Below are positions 37,621-52,000 of a stretch of DNA of 64,000 bases, in pieces; position 1 is the stretch's first letter, and the number at the start of each line of letters is the position of its first letter. Source of the DNA: Cynocephalus volans (taxonomy: Eukaryota > Chordata > Mammalia > Dermoptera > Cynocephalidae); the NCBI RefSeq assembly GCF_027409185.1, contig NC_084461.1:140971001-141035000 (forward strand). Direction: 5' to 3'. The translations under genes were made by a program, and so were the position numbers. Under the pieces are notes generated by a model. It was not told the DNA's origin. It ran no database searches and saw only the letters and a program-made list of their open reading frames with translations.

Positions 37621-40600
37621 TCGTTTTTTCGTGACCGGCACTCAGCCAGTGAGTACACTGGTCAGTCCTATATAGGATCCGAACCCGCAGCGGGAGGGTC
37701 GCCGCGCTCCCAGCGCAGCACTCTACCAAGTGCGCCACGGGCTCGGCCCTAAGATCTATTTTATATGGTGAAACTTATTGATTAAATAAAACAGAAACAT
37801 TTATTTCCCAAATTACTATCTATTGTTTGTGTTTGGGAGTATTTTGTCTTAGAGCAAAGGCTAAAAAGTAAGGGAGAGACTGTATTCCAAGAAGCATGTT
37901 ATGCTGGCAAAGTCAGTTCAAATACTATATCTAAACAAAAGCCGTCACATTATAACACAAACTGTTTAACTTTTCAGATTAAATAAATTAGGTAAACAAA
38001 GTGAAGAAACTATAATCACAGTAGCACTATAATGGGAAGAAAAATTAGGACTTGATCTCTAGGTATTCATTTCTTTATTTATTTTTTATTATTTTTGTCA
38101 TTACAATCATTAACATACTGAACATCTTCTGCCTGGCACAGAACCCATTTAAATCTCACAGTAATCCTATAAGAAAAGTACAACTGTTATTATTAGCTCC
38201 ATTTTACAGAAAGTGAAGTTGAGTGATTATCCCAAAGTCATACAACTAGTAAAGAGCAGCATCAGAGTATGAACCCAGACAGTCTGCTTCCAATCACTTC
38301 ACTTTGATAAAGAATCTCAGATGCTACTAAATGGGTTCAAAATAGCTGCTGTTTTGAAACCGTAAAAAAGAATGTTACCATAACCATAATCCTGAAACAA
38401 AAATGAAGTAGATCTTCAACATACTTAATATTTATGTAGAATGTTATCTACTTGTGTGTGATTGTCAATCTTACCTGAACCAATTCTCTGTATGCAGACT
38501 TAGCAAGGTTATAAGGTACTAAAAGATTGGACCCAAGAAAATAGAGAACTTCCAATCCAGTAAAAATCATAGCAAATTTGTTGATGATAACAATAGTCTC
38601 CAGAGGGACAAGGCAGAGTCGTGCTAGTAGAGGAAGCATGTGAGCTGAAAAGAGCCAGATCTGCTTTGTTTTCATGACACAGGAGCATAAAGTACACACC
38701 ACCAACTGACCTAAAATGGGGAACAGAATGCATTTAAGTTTGAGGATTTGGTATCCATAAAATAAAAACAAACAAAACACTGTTGATAAGAATGATAACA
38801 GCTTCTGAAGAAGTCTAAGATCTCTTAGATAATATCTTAAATCAAATTTTAACTTCACCTGACTATATAACTACATATTCATATGACCTGATTTGAAAAA
38901 AGCAACTTAAGTCACCACTGGTCTTTATCACATTCCTGATGGAATATACAACATGGAGAACATTTTAAACAATGTCTAATTCAATATTATAATTCGGTTG
39001 CTACTGTTTATACATAGCTCCTTTTCCAAAGGTACTCAATATTTTAACTGTTCTGGTCTACAGGTGAAAGCATCCAAAAGATACAATTACCAGTCCAAGA
39101 TCACACTGCAACAAGATTTGTTCTGAGGTTTTTCGATCTTTAGTTATTTTTACAGGATCACATAAGCCTCCCCAAATAATTCAATCTTGAAAGTTAAAAC
39201 TGAAAAGGTTAAATAAATTCTTCTCACAGAGGATTACACGTGATCATCATAGAAAAGCCAGAAATATAGAGAAACAAAAAGGGAAAGAAAACCCTCAATC
39301 TCTTATAATCCCACTATCCAAAGGTAGCACTATGGGTTCATTAAATGAGGTATTGCACATAAAGCTTTTAGCATTGTATCTGAAATATAGTAAGTGCTGG
39401 CTAAAAGTTAGCTATTTGTTATCTTTCCAGATTTATTCTATGCATATCATTATATGCAAATATGTTTTATATAAACATTTATAATCAGCTTTTTTCATTT
39501 AATACATTTCATATATCTAGCCACACGAATATATATATATATGGTTATTTTTAATAGTTGTATAGTATATTACACTGAATGTACACAACATAATATTAGC
39601 ATCTGGCCTTTTCCAAATATTTCATAATTAGAAAATGTTTTGTATGAATAAGCTTGTACATTTATGATATCCTTGTATAAACTACCTGGAGCACATTTCC
39701 TAATATTTTCTTAGGCTAAATTCCAGAAAGCAGAATTACAGAATCAGAAGAAACATTTAAGGCTTTTCACACATACGGTCAGATTGCCCTCCATAAACAA
39801 TTTACCTAGTGTACAGGGTGCCCATTTTCCCTACTGACTTGCCAATATTGAAAATAATTTACAGAGGAAAAGAACAAGGAATATTTTCAAAGTTTTTTAA
39901 ATTTGCATTTTGTTGGTGACCAGTAAAACTGAACATTACCAACAAGTATATATAAACATTTGCAATTATCTGGTGAAATGTTTGTTTGCATTTCTGTCCA
40001 TTTTCCTATTGGAATATGTATCCTGTTGTTTGATCAAGATATTAATCCTTTGTCATATGATTGTATTTTTCCGATGTGTCATTTATCTTAATATTTTTAT
40101 TAATTTTATTCTCTTACAAAAGTTTTTATTGAAAATAGTCAAACCAATTAATCTTTTTTCCTTAATGGTTTCTACCTCTGGTGCCATGGTTAATTACATG
40201 GCTCCCCTACTCAAGATTAGATGAGTATTCACCTATATTTTCTTTTAATACTTTTTAATTTAAAAATTAATACATTTGAAATTTATTTTGGAATAAAACA
40301 GAAAATAAAGATCTATGTTTGTTTTTTCCAGATATTTAGTCAGTTGTCTCAAAACTAGCTTTTGGAATCATCCATCCTTTTCTCATTAATTTGAAATGCC
40401 ACGTGAGTATACTCCAAAATTTTTCATATATTCAGGTCTCTGTAGGAACTTGCTATTTTTTTTTTCTGTGATTTATTCAGATGACAGTACCACCCTGTTT
40501 CACTTCTCTGTGTAAATCTCCTTTTAGTGCTCATTTCAGAATTTCTTGAAGATTCTTGAACATGTTTTCTTACAGATTAATTTAACAATCATTTAGTCAA

Positions 40601-43600
40601 ATTCTCTTCCTTCTTGTCAATAAAGGAAAAACAAAACTTTGAGACTGCTGTTACTAGAAATGACTAAGAATTTTCATTCTGACATATGTTACTTTCACTA
40701 TTCTCATAGCTACAATACTTAGATTTCCTTGTTCAGCATGATGTCAACTTCCTCTAAGCTCTGAAAACTCCCACAAGTCTATGTCAACAAAAGTGTTGCT
40801 CAGTTCTGGGGTTACAGACTTCATTTATCTTCCTTCATAGAAGCACATGACTCATATGATATATTCTCTATAAATGAAGACTACACATTCTGTTTAGGTG
40901 AAGGAGGAAGGAGTCATGTTGTTTGTGGAATCTCCCCTGCAGCTCCAAAAGAGTAAGTTGTTCGTTTTTTGATGTGCCTATGCCAACTGTTATTTCTGAA
41001 TAAATCAAAATTGGATAAGAAATAAATAAAAGAAAAACAAAAACCAAAAATCACAATGTACTCTTTGGATTTCAAGACTCTTCTATTAGAAATATCTCCA
41101 AAGAGTTTGCAAACCTAAGAAATGATGGCATATTCAAATTACTTAGTTTTCATTAAAAGTTTGTTATTGAAATGGAAGAAAAGGAGTAAGAAGTTACTTT
41201 AAAATCAAAGTTGGAAGAAAATATGCTACTTAATAGCTTGCGGATTTTGTTTTATTTCCAATTAATTGAATCTTAGTTGAGTAAACAGCTGACTGTAGTG
41301 ACTGATAAGAATTTTTTAAAATGTTTCATATTTATACTAAAGTACATCCATCACAAAATAAAAGAAAAATTTACAAGCTTTTTAACCTAGCAAACAGTTT
41401 CATAACTGAATGTTACCATCATTAAATACACCAACTCCTAAAATATAGTCTTAAAGCAACATCATTTTTGTTTACTACTGTCTTTTAAAATCTACTCTGT
41501 GGAGACTAGTTATTTTACTGCCCCTAGATGAGGTCTAAGGCAACTTTTCTAGTCTAGCTTAGGTTACACAGTCTCAATCCAATAATAACCAAAATTTTGA
41601 AACTGCTGACCCAGTTGGTGTCTTTTCATCCATCTAAAGGACTCTCCTGAACAGGACCTAAGAAAATCCCACACAGACTCTTGTGGCCCTTATCAAGTCG
41701 AAAGGAAACTCAGGTCCTTTGCCTCCATAATAATACAGGAAGATCAGAAGACACAGGAAAACCCTACAAGGCATTTTCACTCCACAGACAAAAAACTCAA
41801 CAGGTAGCCAGCCCATTCCCAACTCTTTATATTAGATTAGAATTATAATATGAGCCACATATGTAATTTAAACTTTCTAGTAGCATCATTTTAGAAAGAA
41901 AAAGACAGGTGAAATTAAAGAACAATATCTTTTATATAACCTAATATATCCCAAATATTATCATATAGATATTCAATCTACATTAAAAATTAACAGGACA
42001 TTTCACACCCTTGTTTGTACTAAATCTTATAAACTGGGTGTGCATTTTACATGTACAGCATCTCTTAATTTGGACTACCCACATTTCAAGTGCTCCAGAG
42101 CCACATGTGGCTAGGTTTAGACAGTGCAGCTTTAGATTTTGCAGGTTCAAATCAGACCCCAGTCCACAGCATACCCCCACATTACAGTAAACATGGGACT
42201 CTCCAAATGGTCTACCACTGAACTTTCTAGATGCAAAGGGCTGGGGAGGTATTCAGAAAAAAGTGTGCTCTCACCCTGAAGAAATCCTCCTTCAATTTCC
42301 AACACTCAACCTTTTAATACCTTCCACATGGGTGGGGTTAAGAGTCACAAAACAGGTTTTCTCTCACTTCCTTTTTTGCAACTCTGCCATGGTAGGGTCT
42401 AGTACCACACTTTGAACTGTACCTATATCATTTTTAGGATTTAATCAAACATTCTGCTACCTGAATATTTCAATCATATCTCAAGTTCTTGATGTTTCTG
42501 GCAATTATTTTTGACAACAGGGTGATAGCTTTCAACAAGTAAATTTAAGATGTTACAAATTTCATTTTAACTTTTCAAAGTAATAATTAGCTCTATTTAA
42601 AAATTAATCTTCCAATACAAGAGTACTTCAAAAAGTTCTTGAAAAATGCAATTAAAAGACAATAAGAATCTTTGTATGAACTTTTTGAAGACCCCTCCTT
42701 CTTAAAATACCCTTAAAAAAATATAAGCAACTATGGGCTATGTATAATATGATTATAAATACATAAATGCATAAAGTAAGAAACCTACACAAGAAAAAAG
42801 ATAACTAATAAAATGTAATATTAAACAATGGCTATATTTGGAAAGAGTCACCATGAATAACTTTTAAGTTTTCCAATTTCTTTTAAGTGATTATGCACCG
42901 ATTTTATAAGATAGTTAAACTGGTTGGTACCTATCTACACTGAATTCTTTTATAATACTTACCTATTAAGGCTGTGGTAAACCGATTCATGGAGAGAGGT
43001 TCTAAATACATTGGTCCTTCATAGGCAGACTCCAGTTCACTCCTAACATAGTCTCTAAATTTAAAAAATAAGACTGTATTAGATACATTCCAAGCACATG
43101 TGACAGAAGCAGCTAAATCACAGTATTCTTATAAAAGCATATTATGTTAATAATACCCCTTTCCACATCTAAGAAAAAACTGAGGTATAAACAATTACAT
43201 AGGGATGGCTTTCATCTCTGTCTTCCATTCACTGAAAACAGACACAGTTTATTCCAACTGAATTTTACTATGCAGAGAACGCTGCCAAAGCTTCACTTTG
43301 TGGGATTTTCTTTCTTCCCACGGCCTTATTAAATATTTTATGCCCATTAAAAAGCCAGTTGAGACGCCATCTCTCAACCCTACTACTTAACTGATAATTC
43401 CTAGTGATATCACATTAATCTTCCCCTCTTTGGACTCTCTTCCACCACTACCCACCACCCCAGTCTTATTTGCCCATTTTACTCCCAGTTATATTTCATT
43501 AATTACAAGTAAAGCTGCAAACCAGTTAGAAAACTGGCTCATAGCCAGACAATCCTTAAAAATTGTCATTTTCAACTCTAAAGAGAATCTGTGATGAAAA

Positions 43601-46012
43601 TTATAATATTTAAGTAGTCTACATATTTGTTTGGAAACAAATTTTAGATCAAATAACATATTTCCTTCTGAATTTAATTTACTTAACATATGACTACTGA
43701 GAAGTAGTAGGCTTTAAGTAGTAACCAAAGAGTCTCTACACTCTGAAAAAACATAGGCAGGAAGTATATGAAAAGGGAAAATTTACTATCAGTAAGTTAA
43801 GTGGTAGCACTGGAAGATGGTTGTCTTAAGTTCTTTCAGCATCAAAGAAGGGAAAACTGTGTAAAAAAATTTCTCTCTCTTTCCTTCAACTGTTGAATGC
43901 TTTCCTTCATTGTATTTTAAGAGTTTGAATGTTTCAAGTATTTCTGAACAAACTCATATGGCAGTATTTACTTCTTCCGTGAAATTACTTCCTATTAGGC
44001 AATCAAGTTGAATTCCTTCGGCACAGCATAGTTAAACAAGGAATGACCCTTACATAATCAGCCAGTAGGGTATTGCCAATAAAACCAAAATTTAAAATTA
44101 AAATAAATATTTTTTTTTTTGGTGGCTGCCTTGGTGCGGGAATTCAAACCCTTGACCTTGTTGTTACAACATTATGCTCTAACCAACTGAGCTAACCAGC
44201 CAGCCCTAAAATAAATTTTCTTAAAGAAAGGGAACAGTTTTGGGGATAATTATAAAAATCAATGACTGACTAAGCTCCAAAGCTGATCTAGCAATTCTCC
44301 TTTATCATTCTATGAAGACTTATTTCTAACACATAATGTATTTGTCTCTATTGAAAGAGAATGTCTGGGCTGGCAGGTTCTTATCTGCCTTTTACTTCTT
44401 TTATCTTAAATATCACTTATTTTACCTTTCATTCTACTTTATAGAATTTACAAAAGGTTTTAAGACAACTATTCCCTTTTCTTTACCCAACACTATAATT
44501 CCATTCTTTTGTTTTCTAAGCCTCCTCTTAACTTTCTAATCCTTTTCATCATTTTCTTTCTAATTCTTTTTCATCTCTATATGTTTGTTACTTTATGATA
44601 GCTCTCCCTGGATGATGCAACCCTCTCCCCCCATTCCTATCCAACCTGAGTCTGTATCAATCACCTCACCCTAGAAATTATCATCTGCATTAGCCCCTTA
44701 CACCCCTTCCCCTTTGCTCCTCTCTCTCAAGACAGCCCTTCAGAATCTACCCTGTTTGGCTGGCTTACCAATAAGCCCCACCTCAGTGTAGACAGCCAGG
44801 CCCACACCCTCATTGCCAAAGTGAGGACAGTGGTTTTAGTAAGGGCTAAAGTACCTAGTATGCCACATAGCCACTACAGAGTTGTCTCTCCTAAAAGGAG
44901 TATCTGGGCATCGCATCCGAAACTGTAGAGAAGAACTCAAACAAGGATCTATGTTAACAAAGATCTCTATAACTTATGCTCAACTTCAGGGCATTTCATG
45001 CTGGCAATGAGAACCCTTGGTTTACTCAGTCCCAAAAGAGAGGGTAATTTACAACATGGAAGAAAAAAAAGAGAGACAATAAGGCTAAATAAGAAGGATC
45101 CAAAGAAAGAATTATTCAAAATTCCATGAGTCATTTTACGATAAAAATTAGTTCAAGTCAAGAACTATAAAATTCTAATTTTTAACAACCTTTTATAACT
45201 ATTTAAGACAATCAGATGAGCTATTCAAGAGGAACATTACAATTTTTCAATTTAGACGATTTAAATGGTAAAATGAATTAAGTTGGTGAGAAACAAGAAT
45301 TCCTGCCATTCTACTTGTAACTGAATAAAATCTTTTCCTTCTTAACCCTTTTTTTCATTTGTGCAATTTGCCAAATGCTGCCAATCCACCCTGAACACTT
45401 AATGAACTAAACACTTTGAAAATCTACCTCCCTAGTCCCCTATGATAGCCTATTCTCTTTTGATTAAAACTGGGGGCATAAGGAATATGTAAGATGTATG
45501 AGAAGGGCCTCAAAGATAGCTTGCAATTAGAAAAAATCTTGCTATAATGAAAACCATACAAGTTACAAGAAATAAATGAATAACAACAACAAAACCCAGG
45601 AGCTTACCACTTCGACAACTGATTAAAGACCTTTACTTACAACAGTCTCTTAAGCAATCTGACTCAGTTACTGGAGAACCTAGGAACAATCTGTACATTC
45701 TGGCCACCTACTTGAAGCCTTCAAACAATGTTTAAAAACCAAAGGAACCTAATTTACTTTCACACAAAACAAAGTGGATGAGCCCTCCAAGTTATCTTTT
45801 GCAATATGGGCAAACAAAAAGCATCACTCAATATAAGAGATCCCTTTGGGGAATAATAGCAATTTGTGGTAATGGGCATGCTGCCCATTGATCTGGCCAT
45901 CACATCTTGGGCACAAGTGGTGACAGTCAGCTTTGTACCCAATGAATATTCATAACCAATTTAAAAAAAAATATGATACTAAGATGCTCGAATACCTGTA
46001 TATGAGTACCTA

Positions 46013-46076
<64 letters not shown>

Positions 46077-49000
46077 GACTGTATTCAGTATCTTTCTTCT
46101 ATCACCATAGACCAGTTTTTTTCTGTTTTTGAGCTTCATGTAAGTGAAATCAAACAGTATCTACCTTTTTGTGTTTGGCTTCTTTTGCTCACTATACATT
46201 TAAAAAAATTCAACCATGTGTTTGCATGTAACTGTAGTTCATTCCTTTTGCTAAGGAGTATTCTGCTGTGTGAATATTCAACGTTATTTATCTATTCTCC
46301 TGTTAATGAACATTTGGGTTATTTAGGGGCTATGATGAATAAATTTACTATGAACATCCTTTTACATATATTTTTATATCCACTCATTTTAGGTGTGTAT
46401 CAAGAATATAACTGTTGGGTCACAGAGTGGGCATATACTTACCTTTATTAGAAACTCATAAACTGTTTTTCAGAGTGTTGTCCTATTTCATGCTCCCACC
46501 AGCACTTTATGAGCATTCCAGTTGGTCCATATCCTAACCTGCACTTGGTATCGTTAGATTGTCTAGTTTTAGTTATTCTAGTGCATGGGTGTAATGGTGT
46601 CTCATTGCAGTTTCAATTTGTATTTCTTTGACAACTAATATTGTTGATCACGTTTTCGTATGCTTATTGTACATGTATTAAGGGAAAACAAAAACTCAGC
46701 TTTATAAGAGGTTTATGAAATTTTCAATTTAGAAATTTAATATTTGTAAATGTGTTATTCTATAGTCAGTTTTTGAAGTACCAAAATATTGATTCTCCCT
46801 CTCAAAAACCTACTACACCATGCCTTGATATAACCAGACTGCAGTGAAAGGGAGAAAATATTTGCAAATCATATATCTGTATCTACAATATATAAAGAAT
46901 TCCTACAACTCAATAATAAAAAGACAAATACAGGCATACCTTGCTTTATTGCACTTCACGTTATTGCACTTTGCAGATACCGCATTTTCCCACATATTAA
47001 AGGTTTGGAGCAACCCTGCATCAAGCAAGTCTATAGGTGCCATTTTTTCAACACCATGTACTTTACTTTGTGTCTCTGTGTCACATTTTGGTAATTCTTG
47101 CAATATTTCAATATATCTATTATGGTGATCTGAGATCAGTGCTCTTTGATGTTACTATTATAATTGTTTTGGGGTGCCATGAACCACACCCATATAAAAT
47201 GGAGAACTAAATCAATAAATGTATATGTTCTGACAGCACCAACCACTGGCCATTACCCATCTCTCTCTCCTCGGGACTCCCTATTCACTGAGATATAAAC
47301 ATATTGAAATTAGGTCAATTAATAACCCTACAATGACCTCTAAGTGTTCAACTGAAAGAAAGAGTCACAAATTTCCTGCTTTAAATCAAAAGCTAGAAGT
47401 AATTAAGCTTAGTGAGAAAGGTATATGGAAAAGCTGAGATAGGACGAAAGCTAGGACTCTTGCACCAGTTAGCAAGTTGTGAAAGTAAAGGAAAAGTTCT
47501 TGAAGGAAATTAAAAGTGCTACTCTTATCTTACAAACAATAAAAAAGTGAAACAGCCCTATTGTTGATATGGAGAAAGTTTTAGTGGTCTGGACAGAAGA
47601 TCAAACCAGCCACAACAGTCCCTTAAGACAAAACCTAATCCAGAGGAAGACCCTAACTCTCTTCACCTCTAGAAGGCTGAGAGAGGTACAGAAGCTACAG
47701 AAGAAAAGTTTGAAGCTAACAGAGGCTGGTTCATGAGGTTTAAGGAAAGAAGTCATCTCCACAACACAAAAGTGCAGGTGAAGCAGCAAGTGCTGATGAA
47801 GAACCTGCAGCGAGTTATCCAGAATCTAGCTAAGATTACTGAAGAAGGTGGCTACGCTAAACAACAGATTTTCATTGTAGTTACAACAGCTTCGTATTGG
47901 AAGAAAATGACATCTAGGACTTTTTATAGGTAAAGAGAAATCAAAGCATGGCTTCAAAGCTTCAAAGCTCTCATCAGGAAGTAACGCAGCTGGTGACTTT
48001 AAGTCAAAGCTCATTTACCATCCCAAAAATTCTATGGCTCTTAAAAATTATGCTAAATATACTCTGCTTGTGCTCTACAAACGGAACAACAAAGCCTAGA
48101 TGACAGCGCATGGTTTAGTGAAGATTTTAAGCCCACTGTTGAGTCCTACTGCTCAGAAAAAAACACCACTTTTAAAATATTACTGCTCACTGACAATTCA
48201 CCTCGTCACCCAAAAGCTCTAAGAGACATGTGCAAAGAGATTAATGTTGTTTTCATGACTGCTAACACAACATTCATTCTGCAGCCCATGGATCAAGCAG
48301 TAATTTTAACTTTCAAGTCTTATTATTTAAGAAATACATTTCGTAAGGCACTAGCTGCAATAGTGATTCCTCTAATGGATCAGAGCAAAATAACCTGAAA
48401 ACTGTCTGGAAAGGATTCACCATTCTAGATGCCATTAAGAACATTTGTGATTCATGGGAGAAGTCAAAACATCAACATTAACAGGAGTTTGGAAGAAGCT
48501 GATTTCGACCCTCATGGATGACTTTGAGCGGTTCAAGACTTCAGTGGAGGAGTAACTGCAGCTGTGGCGGAAATAAGAGAACTAGAATTAGAAGTGGGGC
48601 CTAAAGATTGACTGAACTGTTGCAATCTCATGATGAAACTTTACTGGATGAAGAGTTGCTTCTTACAGATTAGCAAGAAAGTAGTTTCCTGAGATGGAAT
48701 CTACTCCTGGTGAAGATCCTGTGAACTGATAAAGCAGCAGCAGGGTGTGAGAGGATTGACTCCAATTTTGAAAGAAGTTTTACTGTGAGTAAAATGCTAT
48801 CAAGCAGCATCTCATGCTACAGAGAAATCTTTTAAGAAAGGAAGAGTGATGTGGCAAATTTTGTAATGTTATTTTAAGAAATTGCCACAGCCACCCTGAC
48901 CTTCAGCAACCACCACCGTGATCAGTCAGCACCCATCAATATATCAAGGCAAGACCCTCTACCAGCAAAAAGATTATAACTCCCCAAATGCTCAGATGAT

Positions 49001-52000
49001 TGTTAGCATTTTTTAGCAATAAAGTATTTTTTAATTAAGGTATGTACATTTTTTTAAGACATAATTCTACTGAACACTTAGTACGCTACAGTATAGTGTA
49101 AACATAACTTTTATACACACTGGGAAACCAAAACATCTGTGTGTCTCACTGTACTGCAATATTCACCTTATTGCAGTGGTCTGAAACCAAACCAACAGTA
49201 TCTCCAAGGCATGCCTATAACCAATTAAAGACGGGGCAAAGGATCTGAATAAGTATTTTTCTGAAGATTTACAAATGGTAAAGGAACATGTGAAAAGATG
49301 CTCAACATCACTAGCCATCAGGAAAAAGCAAATGAAAAGCACAATGAAATACCTCCTCACATTCGTTATGATGGCTATACTAAAAAAGGCAGGTATCAGT
49401 GAGTGTTGTCAAGGATGTGGAGAAAGTGTAATCTTCATATACTGCTGGTAGAAATATAAAATAAAGAGGGGGAGGGGAAAGGGAAGGGGAAGGAAGAAAC
49501 AACAATCACAATAATTCCTTGAACTCTCAAAAGGAGAGAATGGAACTGAGGACAACAGAGGTTAGTGAGGGGGAGGGGGTGGGGGGATTAGGGAGAAATT
49601 GATAAAGGGCCACAAAAAATGTTTACATTGTATAATAATAAAAGAAAAAAGAAATAATAAAAGAAAAAAAGAAATATAAAATAATGCAGCCACTTTAAAA
49701 AATTGGCAGTTCCTCAAAAGTTTAAAATATAGAGACCATATGATGCAGCAATTTCACGCTGAGGTATATGCCCAAGATAAATAACATATGTACACAGGAA
49801 AACCTGTACATAAATATTCATAGCATTATCCGTAATAGCCAAAAGGTGGAAACAATACAAATGTCCATCAATGGATGAATGGATAAACAAAATGTGGCAT
49901 ACCCATAAAATGGAATATAACTTTGACAAAAAAAGAAATAAAGTACTGATACATCATACAACACAGACGAACCTTGAAAACATGTGAAGTGAAAGAAGCC
50001 AGATGCAACAAACCACAGTCTGTACAATTCAATGTAATATGAAATATCCAGAGGAGGCCAATCAAAAGAGAGAAAATAGACTGACAGTTGCCGTGGGCTG
50101 GAAGGCAAGGAGAGTGGGAAGAAATGGCAAGTGACTGCTCATAGGTACATGGTTTCTTTTGGGGGCAATGAAAATCTTCTAAAATAGACTGTGGTGATGG
50201 TTTGCACAACTCTGTGAATGCACTAAAAACCACCGAGCTTTTTAAATAGCTATGTGAATTATGTCTCAATAAAGCTGTTATTTAAAAAAAGATACTTGGT
50301 TATGAAGATGCCACATGAAATCTGAACCATTATTTTTTTAAAACTAAAAATTTCAACCTCAATGTCTTATAAATGTGGTATGTTCAAACCTCAGTATTTA
50401 TTGAATGTGACATGTTATGAATAATTTAAGGATAGCACATCTTTGCTAACACTTCGTGAGATAGCACAAAATGTATAGTGTATATTAAATCAAGAGGAAA
50501 AATACTAAATATGTCCTACCTTGAAATTCGTTCATTTAATATCAAAACAAACTCCATAAGACAAGCACTGTCTACAGTTTCAAAGAAGTAACTTATTGAG
50601 GCAACATATTTCCCAAGTAATGAAACAATTTCATACCAGTCTGATTCTTAAACTAATATGCTTTCGGTGACACCAAAATCACAAGCAACCAAAAAAAAAA
50701 AAATTGATAAATTGGACTTCATCAAAATTTAAACTTTTATTATTAATGTTGTAAAGAAAACCTAAAGAATAGGAAAAATATTTGCAAATAATATGTCTGA
50801 TAAGGGTCTAATATTTAGAATATATAAAGAACTATTAGAACTCAACAATAAAAGACAACCCAATTTAAAAGTGGGTAAAGGACTGAAGCAGACATTTCTC
50901 CAAAGAAGATATACAAATAGACATGAAAAGATATTCAACATCATTAGCCATCAGGGAAATGCAAATTAAAACCACAAAGAGATACCACTTCATACCCACT
51001 AGGATGGCTATGATCAAAAACTCAGTAACAAGTACTGTCAAGGATGTGGAGAAATTGCAACCCTCATACACTGCTAGTAGGAATGTAAAATACTTGGAAA
51101 ACAAGCTGGTAGTTCCTTAAACTGTAAAACATACAGTTACCAATTCTAGGGCCAGCCCGTGGCTCACTTGGGAGAGTGCAGTGCTGATAACACCAAGGCC
51201 ATGGTTTCGGATCCCTATATAGGGATAGCCGGTTAGCTCACTTGGGAGAACATGGCTGACAACACCAAGTCAAGGGTTAAGATCCTCTTACCCATCATCT
51301 TTTAAATAAATAAATAAATAAATAAACTAATTTGCTTTCCACTAATCATGCTGCCTCCCTAAGGGGACTGAACTAGGAATTAGAAAACCTGGATTCAAGT
51401 TCTTGGCTAGCCAGTTAGCTCAGCTGGTTAGAGCACAGCCTTGTAACACCAGTGTCAAGGGTCTGGATCCCAGTACTGGCCACAGCCCAAAACAAACAAA
51501 CAAACAGATAAGAAAACAACAGTATCAAGTTAAAATCTGGTACTGTCCCCTTTTAGCTGTTTGCCTACTTCAGTTTTTTCATCTGCAAATCCCAAAGTAT
51601 CCTAGTAAATATCAAAATGAAATAAGAGTGGTAAGCGTTTTTGCCCACTATAAAATTTTATTTAAATTCTCTTTATTGTTTAAAATAAGTTTTAATTTTC
51701 AAATAATGAAAACAAGCTTTAAACATTAGGGAAAACATTCCCATAAAATAAAACTAAAAAGTTGAAATCACCACAAGAAGAACGATCAGGAAAAAGCATT
51801 TTCTTTACCTCTGAAACATGTGGGTCCCTTTTTTTCTTACATAACAGAATTCTGACCACTTTAGAAATGCCTGGATTGGTAACTGCCCCCCCCCCCCAAA
51901 ACTCATGTGGAAATCCAATCCCCAACGTGGTAGCATTGGGAGCTGTTTCAGTCATGGGGGCAGATCCCTCATGGATGGATTAATGCTTTCCCTGGGGGGT

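Larger units (their letters stand above)
35810..38474 (-). other. RNF145: RNF145 intron 4
   Basis: It contains a young antisense SINE (37591-37749) and an antisense MIR (38095-38295). No other feature was recognised. Confidence 0.85.
38711..42962 (-). other. RNF145: RNF145 intron 3
   Basis: It contains an antisense old L1 (39400-40560), a hAT fossil (41835-42135) and the second MITE-like palindrome (42621-42695). The rest is AT-rich. Confidence 0.85.
46845..50290 (+). mobile_element. Old L1 3' region (46845-46930 and 49218-50290), host of two later insertions
   Basis: Before the Tigger1 insertion it reads CCTACAACTCAATAATAAAA, and after it GGGCAAAGGATCTGAATAAG, consecutive L1 ORF2 text. It continues ATGCTCAACATCACTAGCCA, GGATGTGGAGAAAGTG and CCAAATGTCCATCAATGG-like text to the 3' end CTCAATAAAGCTGTTATTTA. 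The coding region is broken by many substitutions and by the insertions. Confidence 0.85.

Noticed and set aside
45690..45945. Minus-strand 60-codon ORF, possible processed-pseudogene fragment
   Set aside because: The translation looks somewhat protein-like but I cannot match it to any family, and there is no poly(A) or duplication.
45927..46451. Overlapping ORFs of 70-172 codons on both strands
   Set aside because: They are produced by a (CA)n run with no stop in several frames, continuing into an antisense L1.
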